NCBI GenBank assembly: GCA_039654915.1
Contig: CM077594.1
Location: 110,064,893-110,128,892 of the forward strand
From: Aquilaria yunnanensis
Lineage: Eukaryota > Streptophyta > Magnoliopsida > Malvales > Thymelaeaceae
DNA: 64,000 bases
Direction: 5' to 3'
Position numbers and translations under genes: made by a program. Shown here piece after piece: positions 1-12,000 of this stretch (the stretch's first letter is position 1; the number at the start of each line of letters is the position of its first letter). The notes under the pieces were generated by a model. It ran no database searches. It was not told the DNA's origin and worked only from the letters and a program-made list of their open reading frames with translations.

Positions 1-1044
1 TTCATCTACGTTGAAGAAGACAACTGATGCGCTTATCCTCTTACAAGTTCCGTGTACAAGTAGCGTCACAGCAACTAAGCCTTGATTATTGCTAAATCAT
101 CTGCTAGGACTAAATTAGTTACATTTGATTTGGGTGCTCTTCACGTGTTGGGCATTTACCTCAACCAACGAATCTCTTAAATTCCATTCTCTAATGATAA
201 ACAAGGTTCTAATTATTGTTCGAATCATGACGAATGGGCAAGTTGTCCAAATTTGTCCGTGTCAGGAGAAGGGCTGGAACCAGGCATATATAAATGGGGT
301 TAGTTTGATATTGAAGGACAGATTCCACCTCTAAATAGACAAGCTTGAAAATTTTTAAATTGGGTGAAAAATTTTTAACTTCTTTCAGGGGGGAAACAAA
401 GAATTAGTACTACTAGTACTCGGTAAAAAGTTTGTAAATCGATTTGATAATATCCCCATGGAGGGGGGTGAGCATTAGTAACAGAACACGGGAGGTCCAT
501 GAGTCTAGAATAGATGGACGGCCCGAAACCGACAGCTTAAGAAAGCAACACAACACCCGGAGCCAGCTAGGCAGCTCAAGTCAAGGCGTTAACGCGCCAA
601 ATCCATAACCAGGCCGGCCTTTCAACCAGACCCTAACATAAACAAATTGTTTTGTTTCGTCTTTCCCTCAAAACCTAAAAAAACAATTAATTCTCATGAA
701 CTTCAGTTAGCTTTTGGAAGTCTTCTTTCTTTTTTCTTTTAGAGTAAAACTTTTGGAGTGTAGTCTCAGTAGATGATCATGATCCTTCATTTTCAACCAG
801 CTCTGTTAAACTGGAAGAATTTGCAAGTCATCTCGCGTACGAAGTACATTATTATATTTTATGGAAGAAAAATTATGCAAAAGCCTGTAACCAGCCATGA
901 AAACCTTGCAACCTTCCCCTAGAGAGAAAAAGAAGAGAGAAACTCTCAGCGGGATCCGGCTTTTGGCCGGTTGGCCAAACTTTTGTGTTTTTCTTTCTTT
1001 TTGGCCGGCTTCGGGCTTTTCTTATTTTTTCCATTACACTGCTT
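1..1044. other. Intergenic DNA, no gene recognised
   Basis: No convincing exon, RNA gene or transposon terminus was found here. Short open frames (for example 125-334 and 897-1097) have no recognisable domain and no splice context. Confidence 0.6.
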
Positions 1045-1436
1045 CAGTGGCGGAATCAAGATTTTATTTTCAGGAGGCGAGCCCGAAGGAGAGTTAACGA
1101 AGCTGGGAGAAGAGGGAGGGCATCGCAGCGAGACAAAGCTGCAAATTAGGATTAAGTCGTACTAATTTAAAGATCAATGTGTAACATGTATAATTTTGAA
1201 AAGTTGAAGGACTAATGTGCATTTAGGCCATGTTGAATATCAGCCTAACTGTAGAGGGAATCATTACACAGCGCTTATCTCACTACATCTTCATATTCTT
1301 CCATTATTTTTAAGGATAAAAAAACATATCTAATTCCTAATTTTTTTTAAATTAATCAATTAAGTATTTATATTTAAATCTTTTTAAAATTTTTGGGGGC
1401 AACGGCACCTTCTGCCCCTATTGTGGTCCACCACTG
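1045..1436. mobile_element. Small non-autonomous hAT-type element (MITE)
   Basis: The stretch begins CAGTGGCGGAATCAAG and ends GTGGTCCACCACTG, so its termini are inverted (CAGTGG...CCACTG) in the style of plant hAT MITEs. The flanking 8-mers are cactgctt on the left and caatgcat on the right, matching at 6 of 8 positions, which fits a degraded 8-bp target duplication. It has no coding capacity. The ends are inferred by eye. Confidence 0.5.
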
Positions 1437-2787
1437 CAATGCATGTTGGCATTCATGACCCACCTCTAATTTGACATCGATCATATTAATGATGGAATCA
1501 CGATATGGAACCTCTGATCTAGTTCAGTTGGAGTCGTTGGCGACTCATGTTTGGTACTATTTTTAGATTAGGGTTCTATTCAACATTTTTTTTAGATCCA
1601 TTGGAGAGATCCACGTTCTATCCCTCTCATTTGATCGGATTGATTCTAGTGGGTTTGTTTATGTCTTTTTTGGTGTTTTTGCATATGTTGAATAATTAAT
1701 GTCTCATTGTCATTTCTAGGGTGATTCAGGTTGACTTTATGATTCTCGGTTCAATTCCAGTGTTAAGTTTGTTTGTTAATTTATCCAATTTAATATTGGC
1801 ATTGTTTATCTAATTTTATGTTGGTGTAGTTGTTGGTTTTGTACTTTTGTGGAATCTTCACTCAAGTTGTAAGTGTGAATCTTGTTATTTATGAGAGTTT
1901 TTCTCCTATGATGTTTATAGGTAAAAACGTAGAGCTAATGATCTCTGTAACAACATGTTTTTCAGGAGTCAACATCAATCTGTTTCATTTAGATTGATTG
2001 GATACCCACTATAGTTTACGAGAGATTCTAAGATCTTGAATCAGTTATGCTAAAATAACCTTATTCTAACGATCGGAGATTGGTCCTATGGGGATTCGGT
2101 TTTATCTTTTTCTAAATTTTGTTTCTTTGCTTAATTATTGATGAAAATAATTTTAATGAATTGTATTTAATTATGCTTAATTTTTAATTTAATTTCAAAT
2201 CTTGAATCTTACCAGATCAATTAGATACGGAATTTTAAATGTTCTTAAAATCTTGAGATTTTACCAAATTCACGAGAATTTGAAAGGAACTACTTGTTCA
2301 AAATCGTGAGTCTTATCAGAATAATCAATTTTAAACGAATAATTTGTCTCAGGACTTTATCAAACCACCAAGAATGGATTAAAAAAAATTGTTAAGTATT
2401 TAAAAGTTACCTTCATTTAATTTTCTTTCTAATTTCTACAAAATGAGGAAAATTTTAAGTTATCTAAAACTTTCAAGAATTTGCCTCATCAATAATTAAT
2501 ATACATCATGAGTTTTAAATAAAAAAAATAAAGATAAGAAAAGATCAAACAATTCTAAAATTGAAGTAATAAGCATATGATATCCTAAGTTATATTCCTA
2601 TGTGAATTTAATAGTTAATTTAATACATGACCCAAACAAACAGACAAATAAAAACAGGAAAAGGAAAAAAACAATAAAAGGCTTGCTATTAGTGACCAAT
2701 ATGAAAATAAAGAAACTTTAGTGATCTTGATGAACAAAATGAAAGATCAGGGGGCTGAAGGGGAGTTTTACCCAAAAGAGAAGAAAA
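1437..2787. other. AT-rich intergenic DNA, nothing recognised
   Basis: Low-complexity AT-rich sequence with many in-frame stops. No protein similarity or repeat termini were recognised. Confidence 0.5.
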
Positions 2788-3179
2788 TTGACTGAGTCCG
2801 AGTCAGACTCAGAAACGGGTCGGGTTCGCGGGTCTTCTGGCCGGGTCCTCTTCAATTCTCCGACTCCAGCGTCGCTGGGGAGGCGGCCTCGGGACAATCA
2901 GGGGCAAAGATCACAGAGAAGACGGCGGCGGCCCTCCAGCAGAGCGGACGACGTGCGAAGCAGTGGCGGTCGAAGAATCGGGAGCTGCTGTACGGCGGAC
3001 GGAACGCCTGGAAACGGCGGCGCAAGTAGAGACGGAATGGTGCGTCGTTGGGCGAAGCGAGGCTGCCAGCTGTGAGGGTTGATGGTGGCGGATGGAGACT
3101 GGACGCGGCGGAGGTTAGGTGGCTGGAAGCGTCGAGGCGGGGGGCTTTTTGGGTAGGGGTTGCGAGAAAACAGGGACAA
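2788..3179. other. GC-rich island of unknown nature
   Basis: About 390 bp of GC-rich sequence sits abruptly in AT-rich DNA. Both strands have open frames of about 95 codons (2788-3075 plus, 2898-3179 minus), but both translate to arginine/proline/serine-rich sequence as any GC-rich DNA would. It could be a decayed first exon or CpG island, or a transposon-borne gene fragment. No splice site or domain supports a gene. Confidence 0.3.
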
Positions 3180-3608
3180 TATTTAATTATACAACAATTA
3201 ATTCATATTTTTGTTTCTTTCAAAATTTTTTATAGTAATATAATTTTTTTAAAGACTCTATTTTATAAATATATTTTTTATTAAATTTTTATAATATAAA
3301 TATATTTAAATTAAATTTTAATTAAAAAATTTAAAAGAGTCATTCTTTATAAAATGGAAGAAGTAATTTTTTATATTTTTAATAATATTTAATTATATAA
3401 TAATTAAACTAGCCATTAATTTAAATTTGCTTCAAATTTGTAATATTTAATTATTATATAATAAATACAAAATTTTATAAAATAAAAAAATTGTAAGAAT
3501 TGAAGTAAAAAAATTACAAAACTTTTACTCCTTTTCCTCCCATTTTATTGAATTTTTGAGTTAGTTGTTGGAGGTACTCTTGTGGTAAGGTAAGTCCGGG
3601 TTATTTAA

Positions 3609-3947
3609 GCGTCAATTCATTTTGTTTAAAGTCAATTATTTTTTTTTTATTTTTACATCTTTTTTATTTGAAACTAATTTCATTTGAAAGCTAATGTTAT
3701 GTAGATGTAATAATCAATTTGAAAATAAATTTTTAGGATGCTGTTAAATTTTTATGATTTTTTTTTTAAGGCTTGAAATTAGAAAAATCTATAAAAATTT
3801 AGTGAGACTATAAAATTTACATTTTCAATTGATTATTATAACTATATAATATTGACTTTTAATTAAAATTAATTTTAAGTAAAAAAATATTAAAATAAAA
3901 ATAAGTCATTTTATAGCCAATTAACTAAAGTTAAAACGAATTGGATG
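3609..3947. mobile_element. Palindromic MITE, family A, copy 1
   Basis: About 340 bp whose two ends are inverted copies of each other: the left end reads CAATTCATTTTG and the right end, reverse complemented, CAATTCGTTTTAAC. The interior continues the symmetry (CAATTTGAAAAT against ATTTTCAATTG). Two diverged copies lie at 8334-8667 and 17969-18305. It ends about 165 bp upstream of the eIF3m start codon, so it lies in or next to that promoter. The superfamily is unassigned. Confidence 0.6.
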
Positions 3948-4027
3948 TAAGTGTCGAGTTGAGAAGCCGGAGTGCTTCGACGACTTTTACAAACAAAACT
4001 AGAAAAGGCACAACAAACTGAAGAGCT

Positions 4028-4035
4028 AGGGTTTT
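4028..4035 (+). promoter_or_regulatory. Telo-box motif upstream of eIF3m
   Basis: TAGGGTTT (AAACCCTA on the other strand) lies about 80 bp before the start codon. Telo-boxes are common in promoters and leaders of plant translation-machinery genes, which fits the gene below. The match is exact but the motif is short. Confidence 0.45.
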
Positions 4036-4113
4036 ACAAGACTCTCTCTTCGGCCGCGTGAACGAGAATCTAGTTTCGAATTGGCCGTAGAAGAGAGCTC
4101 CAGCACCAGACCA

Positions 4114-7100
4114 ATGATGAGCACTGTTGTTCCTACCTCCGAGGAAGACCCTGCTCTTGCTGTCGTCCGCTTCACCTCCGAGCTTGCCTGGGCCGATGCC
4201 GGTCCTGAGGTGCTACCTTCTTTTTTCGTTTAGCTGTTCTTCAGGCGTTCAATTTTTCGAAACTTCAGACTTAAACTGGATTCAGTCTATTGGAGGTGTA
4301 ACTTGTTGACGATTTTGTTTTGACGGCTTTTTACAGGTTGCGGAGCCGCAAGTGACAAGTCTTTGTATGGAGGCCCAAGAATGCATGGTGATGGGGAGGT
4401 GGCTAGATTTGGCGTCCTTGATGCTCACTTCGGCCGATTTAGTTTTCCCGAAGGTCTCCGATAAAGGTTTGCTGTCGTGCTTATATGCTCGTATCTGGAT
4501 CCCCCGGTTTGAGAATAATGTTTATTGTTAGTTGGTCATTAGCTACTCTTGCGAATCATGATTTTGGCCTGATTTTATCTTTTCAACTTTCTGTGCCTGT
4601 GCTCCTGCAGATCTTGAATGCATTTTCGTTGTTATCTGTAGTATTGCTACCAAGCTCGAAATTCCTGATGAGGAACTTGAGATGGCAAAGCTGATATCAA
4701 CAAAAATTGTTCATCAGCCAAATGAGAAGCCAGCATTGCGTTTAAAGATGTGAGTGAGTAAAGGGTTGTTTTGTGTTTCGGGTTGTGCAGTTTCGGAGTT
4801 TCTGCTCTTAATTTCTGACTTATTATCTACTGTGCTCGTCTTTCAGATTGTTTAACCTTTACAGCTTACTGAAGAACCCAAACAGCCGATTTTTCATATA
4901 CATGCAAGCCTTAAATTTGGCCTTGAATGGGAAAGTTACTGAGCATGTTTTACCCTCGTTTAAGAAGATAGATAATTTCCTGAAAGAGTGGAATCTTGGC
5001 ATCAAGGATCAAAGGAGCCTGTTTCTTACCATTGCTAATGTACTGAAGGAACACAAAAGGTAACATGTGAAGTATAGCTTCTGTTTATATTTTGGAAGTC
5101 AGTGGAAACTATGTCGACTCTTTTGTTGCTTCTGTTGGTTCCTTCAGCTCTGGTAAGGATTCTTTCAAGTTCTTGACCAAGTATTTGGGAACTTTCTCTG
5201 GTGAAGACTCGTATGCCATCAGTGAAGCAAAAGAGGAAGCTGTTAGAACAGTGATAGAATTTGTCAAGGCACCTGATATCTTTCAGGTAATATTGGTTCT
5301 TACTATTACTGATTTATCCTATGGACTTTGTATCCTTTCTTTCTTTTTCTGACACGTGGGTCTGTTCATATTCTTTTTAGGACTGTTTCTTGATTTATTT
5401 GTGTTTGCATGTATGCAATGTTTTTAACTTCCTGTTCAACAAGTGCTTTGTTTTCCAAATAAGCCTGGAATTGAAATTTTCATGCTAACACATACTTAAA
5501 GCTGGTTTTTTTAAAAAAATATTGTTGGCTAAATTTTTCTTGAATGAAATTAATAATTCCAAATTAACCTTTTAAGATGCATATAGTTTGAAAAGTGAAG
5601 ATATTAAATTGAGGTTGTGGGATTTTCTCGAAATTTAAGAAAGTCAATAATAAGCCTGTATTGCTGTAGTAGTATCAACTTTGTCGGGTAGAAAGATAAG
5701 TCATTTTACATGTAATATATTTATAGAAAGTAAAGGTCAGTTTGATAAGGTTTCTTCTGTAATTTTCACATTACCTGTAAACTTTAGCTTTTAATTATTG
5801 AGATGTCATATGTTCTGTGAGCTTAGCCAAGATCAAGTTGCTTGAAGATAGTTAATTAAGGCCTTTCTTGTATATAATAGAATTTTGGTGAAGCCAACAA
5901 AAACGCATGTACTCAGTTCCTGAATAACTGATTGTAGGGAAATCCTTTGTCAAGGGGGACACCCTGAAGGCTATACACTTGGGGTACCCTGATAATTGGA
6001 AGTATGTTGGGGGAGTTTAGTTCCATTTTATGTGCATTTCTTTTAGCTTGGTGATTAGGATAGGGAAATTTATTGATTAGCATGCCTTCTATTTCTGTTT
6101 AGAGTGTGATCATTTGTTGGAAAATTGACTGGTTCTCATCTTACAGTGTGATCTATTAGATCTTCCTGCTATTGAGCAGCTAGAGAAGGATGCCAAATAT
6201 GCATTAGTTTATCAGCTCCTACAGATATTTCTGACTCAGAGGTTGGACGCCTACTTAGAATTTCAGGCTGCAAATTCAACCTTAATGAAAAGCTATGGTA
6301 TTGCTTGGAGTTTCATGTTGCTGTGAAAATTGAGCCATCTGAGATAAGCTGACGCTTCTCTAATTTAATTATTACTACTTGTGATGATGTAGGTCTTGTT
6401 CATGAAGATTGTATAACAAAGATGAGGTTGTTGTCATTGGTCGATCTTGCCTGTGATGAATCTGGCGAAATTCCATATGTCCTTATTAGAGACACTTTAA
6501 GGGTAAGAATGATTGCTACCTCTTCTCATAGATTTGCTTTGCTACATGAGTTTAAAAGTGGTATCATCTTGTTGCAGATTAATGATGAGGAAGTGGAAAT
6601 GTGGGTTGTCAAGGCCAAAACTGCTAAACTAATCAACTGCAAGATGGATCAGATGAATCAGATAGTCATTGTGAGGTACGAAATTCCCCCCCAGCCCCCA
6701 CCCCGCATATCTCCCCTTATCCCTGCCTCAAACTAATAGACGTGGGAAAAAGCCATTGCCCTGATTGCGTTTTGGATAGCTAGTAGTTTTGTATTGCATT
6801 TTGTTTATGATGCAACTGATTCAGTGCTGTGGTTATAATGATTCAGTCAATGCACTGCACGTGTATTTGGACAAAAGCAATGGCACGATCTTAGAACAAA
6901 GTTAGCGACATGGAGGGTAAAATACTTCTTCTCTGTGTTCTTTTTTACTCATCTTCCTTCGAGCAACATCTCATGGTTGTAATAATGTGTCTAAATGTAA
7001 TGCATATTGCTTAATGCAAGATGTAGTTGCAATTTACATCACCAAGTATCGTGGAGCTTTTCATTTGTTGGTATTTGCCCATGCTCATGTTTAAAGACTT

Positions 7101-7205
7101 GTTTCTTTATTGCAGGGTAACATAGCCAATCTTATCACAACCATTCAGGCAAACAAGATTACAGAAGATGGTTCTCAGGCAATGCAAGGGTTGGCAATCC
7201 GTTAG
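4114..7205 (+). CDS. EIF3M: Eukaryotic translation initiation factor 3 subunit M (eIF3m), PCI-domain protein
   Basis: Ten exons: 4114-4209, 4337-4466, 4611-4749, 4847-5059, 5148-5286, 6147-6297, 6393-6502, 6578-6675, 6847-6916 and 7116-7205. They join in frame with GT-AG introns to give 411 residues, the usual plant eIF3m length. The protein begins MMSTVVPTSEEDPALAVV; the central part carries the helical repeats seen in LFNLYSLLKNPNSRF, and the C-terminal third is the PCI domain (KMRLLSLVDLACDESGEIPY, then the winged-helix part containing INDEEVEMWVVKAKTAKLIN). eIF3m is a core subunit of the cytosolic eIF3 complex that scaffolds the 40S pre-initiation complex. A second ATG follows the first directly; either could be used. 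No frame damage is seen, so this looks like a functional host gene. The long fifth intron (5287-6146) holds no recognisable element. The identification rests on recognising the family from the translated exons. Confidence 0.93.
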
Positions 7206-7399
7206 AAGAAAGTTTTGATAGGCCACTTTATTTAGGATGCTGTTTCTGTACTCTGGATGACCATTTAGATGATACGTTATCTGATGGATCTCCTAGTTTC
7301 TTCATTTTCTTATATAAATGACTGTTGCATTCATGATATATTACCTCCATCCAAATTTCTCTGCTTCATTTCCGTTATCTGACTTAAGCTTGACTTGTA

Positions 7400-7634
7400 C
7401 TTCCTCCATCTCAAATTCTTTGCAGTATTCACTTTTCAGTAATTAATTTATGATTTTTTATTTTAAACATTTTAGCATATAAATGAAAAGCTTTTATATA
7501 TGAATGATAAATCAAGATCTACAGTTTCTAAGTATATATTTTTTAATTTTTTTCTAACAAATAATAATATAAAAAAATTCAAGTCAAACTAGCTTAAAAA
7601 GTCAAATGGATTAAAGAAATTGGGATGGAGGAAG
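7400..7634. mobile_element. Stowaway-type MITE (Tc1/mariner)
   Basis: The 235-bp element starts CTTCCTCCATCTCAAATTC and ends with the inverted sequence GAAATTGGGATGGAGGAAG. It is flanked by TA on both sides (7398-7399 and 7635-7636). Terminal inverted repeats of the CTCCCTCCGTCCCA type with a TA duplication are diagnostic of Stowaway elements. It lies about 200 bp after the eIF3m stop codon. A second, partial terminus-like sequence occurs just before it, near 7346. Confidence 0.8.
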
Positions 7635-7636
7635 TA

Positions 7637-8333
7637 TTTATTTACATTATTATTTGTTAATTTTTTTAAAAAATATATATATTTAAAAACTACTTTAATA
7701 GTTTTGAAATATAATTTAGAAAAAAAAATATATCAAAAAGAATATAAATAAGCTTATGTCAAATTCAAGGCTAGAATTTGGGACGAAGTAACATCTATCC
7801 GCAACTTTTGTTCATTTCATGAACTGAATTGTGGCCCACTGGTAGATCAACTGGTGCTAACAAGCGTACAAATCAATGTAATGTTTTTTTTATCTTAATC
7901 AACATTGGTTATATTTTGGTATTAATATCATGATCAGTGTTAGGATTTTGTAAAATTTATCAAGAATAGCTTTTATCTTTTAATTTAAGTGGTTTTATCT
8001 TCACCGTTAAATAAATTATTCAAAACTTTAATTATAATTATTAAAATTGTTTCTAAACAAGGCCATTAGAATATTCCAAGAGTTTACATGTTATAATGGC
8101 TCGTGTGAAAGACAGACTTTAGCATTCAGGAATTTCTAACAAATTGGTGACGTTAGAAGGACGGACTTTAGCAGTCGGGTTCAGTAGCTTGGAACGAGGT
8201 CGAATTGTTCAAGACTTGTGCCAATTCCACGAAAGCTGATTTTATGAACCGATGCAAAAATTTGCTTACAGTTGAATATTATGAAAATCTAAGCAGAGCT
8301 AGAAGGGAATTTAAGTGTATGTCTCGTCTAAAA
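7637..8333. other. Intergenic DNA, nothing recognised
   Basis: AT-rich sequence between two small elements; no exon or repeat recognised. Confidence 0.5.
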
Positions 8334-8667
8334 CCCAATTCATTTTAACTTAAATTAATTAACTTATTTTTTACTTTTATATCTTTTTTATCTAAAATCA
8401 ATTTCATTTGAAAATTAATATTATATAAGTATAATAATCCATTTAAAAGTAATTTTTTATGATGTTAAATTTTTATAAAATTTTTTTAATTCCTTACACT
8501 GAAAAAATTCATAAAACTTTAATGAGATTACAAAAATTATATTTTCAATGAATTATTGCAGCTATATAATATTAATTTTTAATTAAAATTAGTTTCAGGT
8601 AAAAAAACTTAGGAATAAAAATAAAACATTTTAAAGTCAATTAACTTAAGTTAAAACAAACTGAGTG
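8334..8667. mobile_element. Palindromic MITE, family A, copy 2
   Basis: The left end CCCAATTCATTTTAACTTA and the right end TAAGTTAAAACAAACTGAG are inverted copies, and the interior is largely self-complementary. It matches 3609-3947 and 17969-18305 over its whole length with much divergence. It lies about 400 bp beyond the 3' end of the ABC transporter gene. Confidence 0.6.
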
Positions 8668-9065
8668 CAAATCATGATTATGGAGTGAAATCAGCAAAAA
8701 GATAGTTCAGGGTTGACATTTAAATAAATGGCTACGTTCTACGGTTTCCAGCCGCCTAATATTTGAACGTACTCAGCTTGCACACACACAGATACAAGTG
8801 TACATCGCCAGCATAAACATACACATACACATACAGATGCTGTAGCAAGCAACGCTTGAGTTGAGATCATCTAATCCAACTCAAGTGAAGGAGCAAACAC
8901 TTGGAATAGCATGAACCTGACGCCCCTCAGATGTCCCTAGTTTTGTAGAACAGAAGACCCGAGTATTATCCATACCAAGTAGCGGTGTTTCTTCTTACCG
9001 ATGTTCATCCCAGAGAGTATTGTCAACTACTTGGAACAATTTTTTTTAGTGTTGACCATCCGAAG

Positions 9066-12000
9066 CTAGATTTTACCGTTACCATCCGACTCTTGCAGCT
9101 GCCTCTTCACCAGTGCCGTGTAGATTCCACCCCGGCTGAGCAGCTCTTCATGGGTGCCACTTTCAGCTATCTGACCATCTGATATCACAACTACGCTATC
9201 TGCACTTTTGACTGTTGAAAGTCTATGAGCAATTACCAGAACAGTCCTCCCCCTCATCAACGAATCCATTGCATCCTAACCAATGCATCACAACCGGACC
9301 ATTATAGAGACCATGTTCGGTAGAACATTGCAAACTAATACAATGCACATGATGAGTAAAGGCAGAAACAGAGTATATATAATTTGTTGTTATATGTGCA
9401 GAAACCTAATTCATTCAGTTACCATGTGATGCCCTGATTTGTGTTTGTTAAGTCCACTATGTGAATTTACCTGGACAAGGTATTCGCTCTCAGCATCCAG
9501 AGCGCTTGTGGCTTCATCCAAGAGCAGAACTCTTGGATTCATCAATAAAGCTCTTGCAATAGCTACTCTTTGTTTCTGCCCCCCTGAAAGCCTCAAACCG
9601 CGTTCCCCAACCACTGTCTTATACTTCTCCGGGAATTTCTCTATGAAATCATGGGCATTGGCCATTTTCTGTAGCATTTGGAACCATGTCACAATATGGT
9701 AACAGAACAACTCAAATGCCAATGAAATGTCATACGGAGGGAGAAAAAGAAAGAGATTGCAACTTACAGATACAGCTTCTATCTCAGAGCTGCTCACTTG
9801 GCCATCATATCCATAAGCAATATTCTCCTCCACAGAACAGTTGAAAAGAACAGGTTCTTGACTCACAATGCTAATCTGGACTCCAATGAGAAAAGATAAA
9901 GAGTGTTTATTGATTTCTTATGATGGTCATATTCTGATGGGGGAGACTGCCAAATTCAATGATGGTATAATAAGAGACAGTTGCACCAACGATTGGCCAA
10001 AGGAACTATGACATCTAGAACTATGCACATGGACTTGGAAGAATGGCTGATTAACTTCTGAAAATTTTTAATAATTACCTTAGTTTCACAGTTTCAGAAT
10101 CCAATCAACAAATGTTTACCAGAAAACTGAAAAGAGAAAAATTTTTTGCAATCATTTTGTGCTATGTAAGCAAAAATTAGGATGGATTATACCTTTTTAT
10201 GCAGATATTCATGAGATATTTCCACCAGTGGAACCCTGTTCAACAGAATCTTCCCCTTGAGAGGATCATAGAATCTCTCAATCAAATTCGCTATTGTGGT
10301 CTGCAATGAATCAGAAAGTTTAGCTGTGCTTATTCTCCAGGAATGAGGAACTGGATTCAAACGTATACATAAAAAGTCTCTTAAGAGAAGCCAAAAAGAA
10401 GGGCAAGACAAGGCCTGTAATAAAAATAATATTACTTTTCCACCACCGCTTGGGCCCACAAGGGCAACCTTTGAACCAGGCCTCAACTTTAAAGTTATTC
10501 CCTGCAATTCAGAATCACATCAATGTTACAAGGAGTTGGGAAACAGCAAATTTCTTCAAACAACTGACCATCTACATTGCTGATTTCTTACTATTGCTGA
10601 TCAGACAGAGAAACTTCTTGATTCTAACATCAAGCTATCAGTTGGAGCTAACTTCTTGACAAATTGCCCACAACCAAAAATGAGCTAACCACGGAGAAAC
10701 TTCAAGTATTTTCTTGTACCATCTACAGCTGATCATTATTAAGTCCTTTTAATGATAATCAACTGAAAATATGAAAAACAAGGTTTAGGGAAATGGTTCC
10801 TTGGCCAAGTTCATTTAAGTTTATTGAATCTCAGGGTGTGTTTGCTAAAAAGAAAAGGCTGAAGCTAGAGAGTTCTGGCCCGTTTCCACACTAAGGCATG
10901 TTTCAGAACCGGTGAGCGGAGCTCCTTTTGGAAAATGGTAAAATTTGGCATTTATAAATGGTAATTGTGCAGCCTGAAGTGGGCACTTGTCAGAACTCGG
11001 TTGTTGGCAAACACAACCATTAAAATTGTGCAGCCTGCAAAAGAAACTTTGGCGTCCCTCAAACAGGTTCACAAACAGAACTTTAATACAGTTGCTTGAT
11101 GCTGAAGCAAACAGAACTTGAAATTTGAAACCAATTATATTTCTATCACCCATCTCTGAGTTCTCAAGCCAGCTGTGAAGGCAAGGTTTAGCAGGATGGG
11201 GTTGTGCTAGTTTTGGTGCTTAAAAATGATTATCATTCCTAAGACCGTGTATACATTTGAGGTTTGACTGCTCTGACAATTATTACCTTAAGAATCATAT
11301 GACTTGGGCGAGATGGATATGCAAACCATACATCATCCAGTTCAACATCACCATCTGGGTCACTGGCATTGAAATTGTAAATTATAAGGGCATGTAACAA
11401 CATTTAGAATCAATCATTGAACCAAGAAGATGACTTATAAGGGCATATACTCTTCATAAGACTTCTAGGAACCATGTTCTTTGCTCTCCCCTCCCGCAGC
11501 AGTGAAAAACCAAAGTTCTTAAAGTGTAGGCTTTAATTTGAAAGGGGGAAAAACTAACCCAACAGGGCACTTGTCTCCAGTAGTTGGCATGCTTGAAACA
11601 CGATCCAGGAGTTGGAATACCCTCCTGCTTGCTCCAGCAGCTTTCATAGCTGTTGTGTATAATCCTGATAAAGACGATACCGAGGAACCAACTGGAAGCA
11701 AAGGGATTTACCAGTTAAATATAAAACTAGGAGAGGATAAGAACTTTGTAGAAGGAAAAAGGACAGAATCCCTTTTCCACAAGCTAAGAACTAGCAAGAA
11801 AATTGTTGTGCAATGCAGAAAATACCAAATAAAGTATCTTCTTTGAAATATTGCTTGAGCTTCAAACCTTTTATTATTTTATTAGGGAACTATTAGGCTC
11901 TACTTAACTTCCCAAGAACTGTTTGCAGATCCTGCTTCAGACAGAAAATAAGGAACAGACTTGACTTTCATAAGCTCTGACCAACATGGAAGTACCTGTG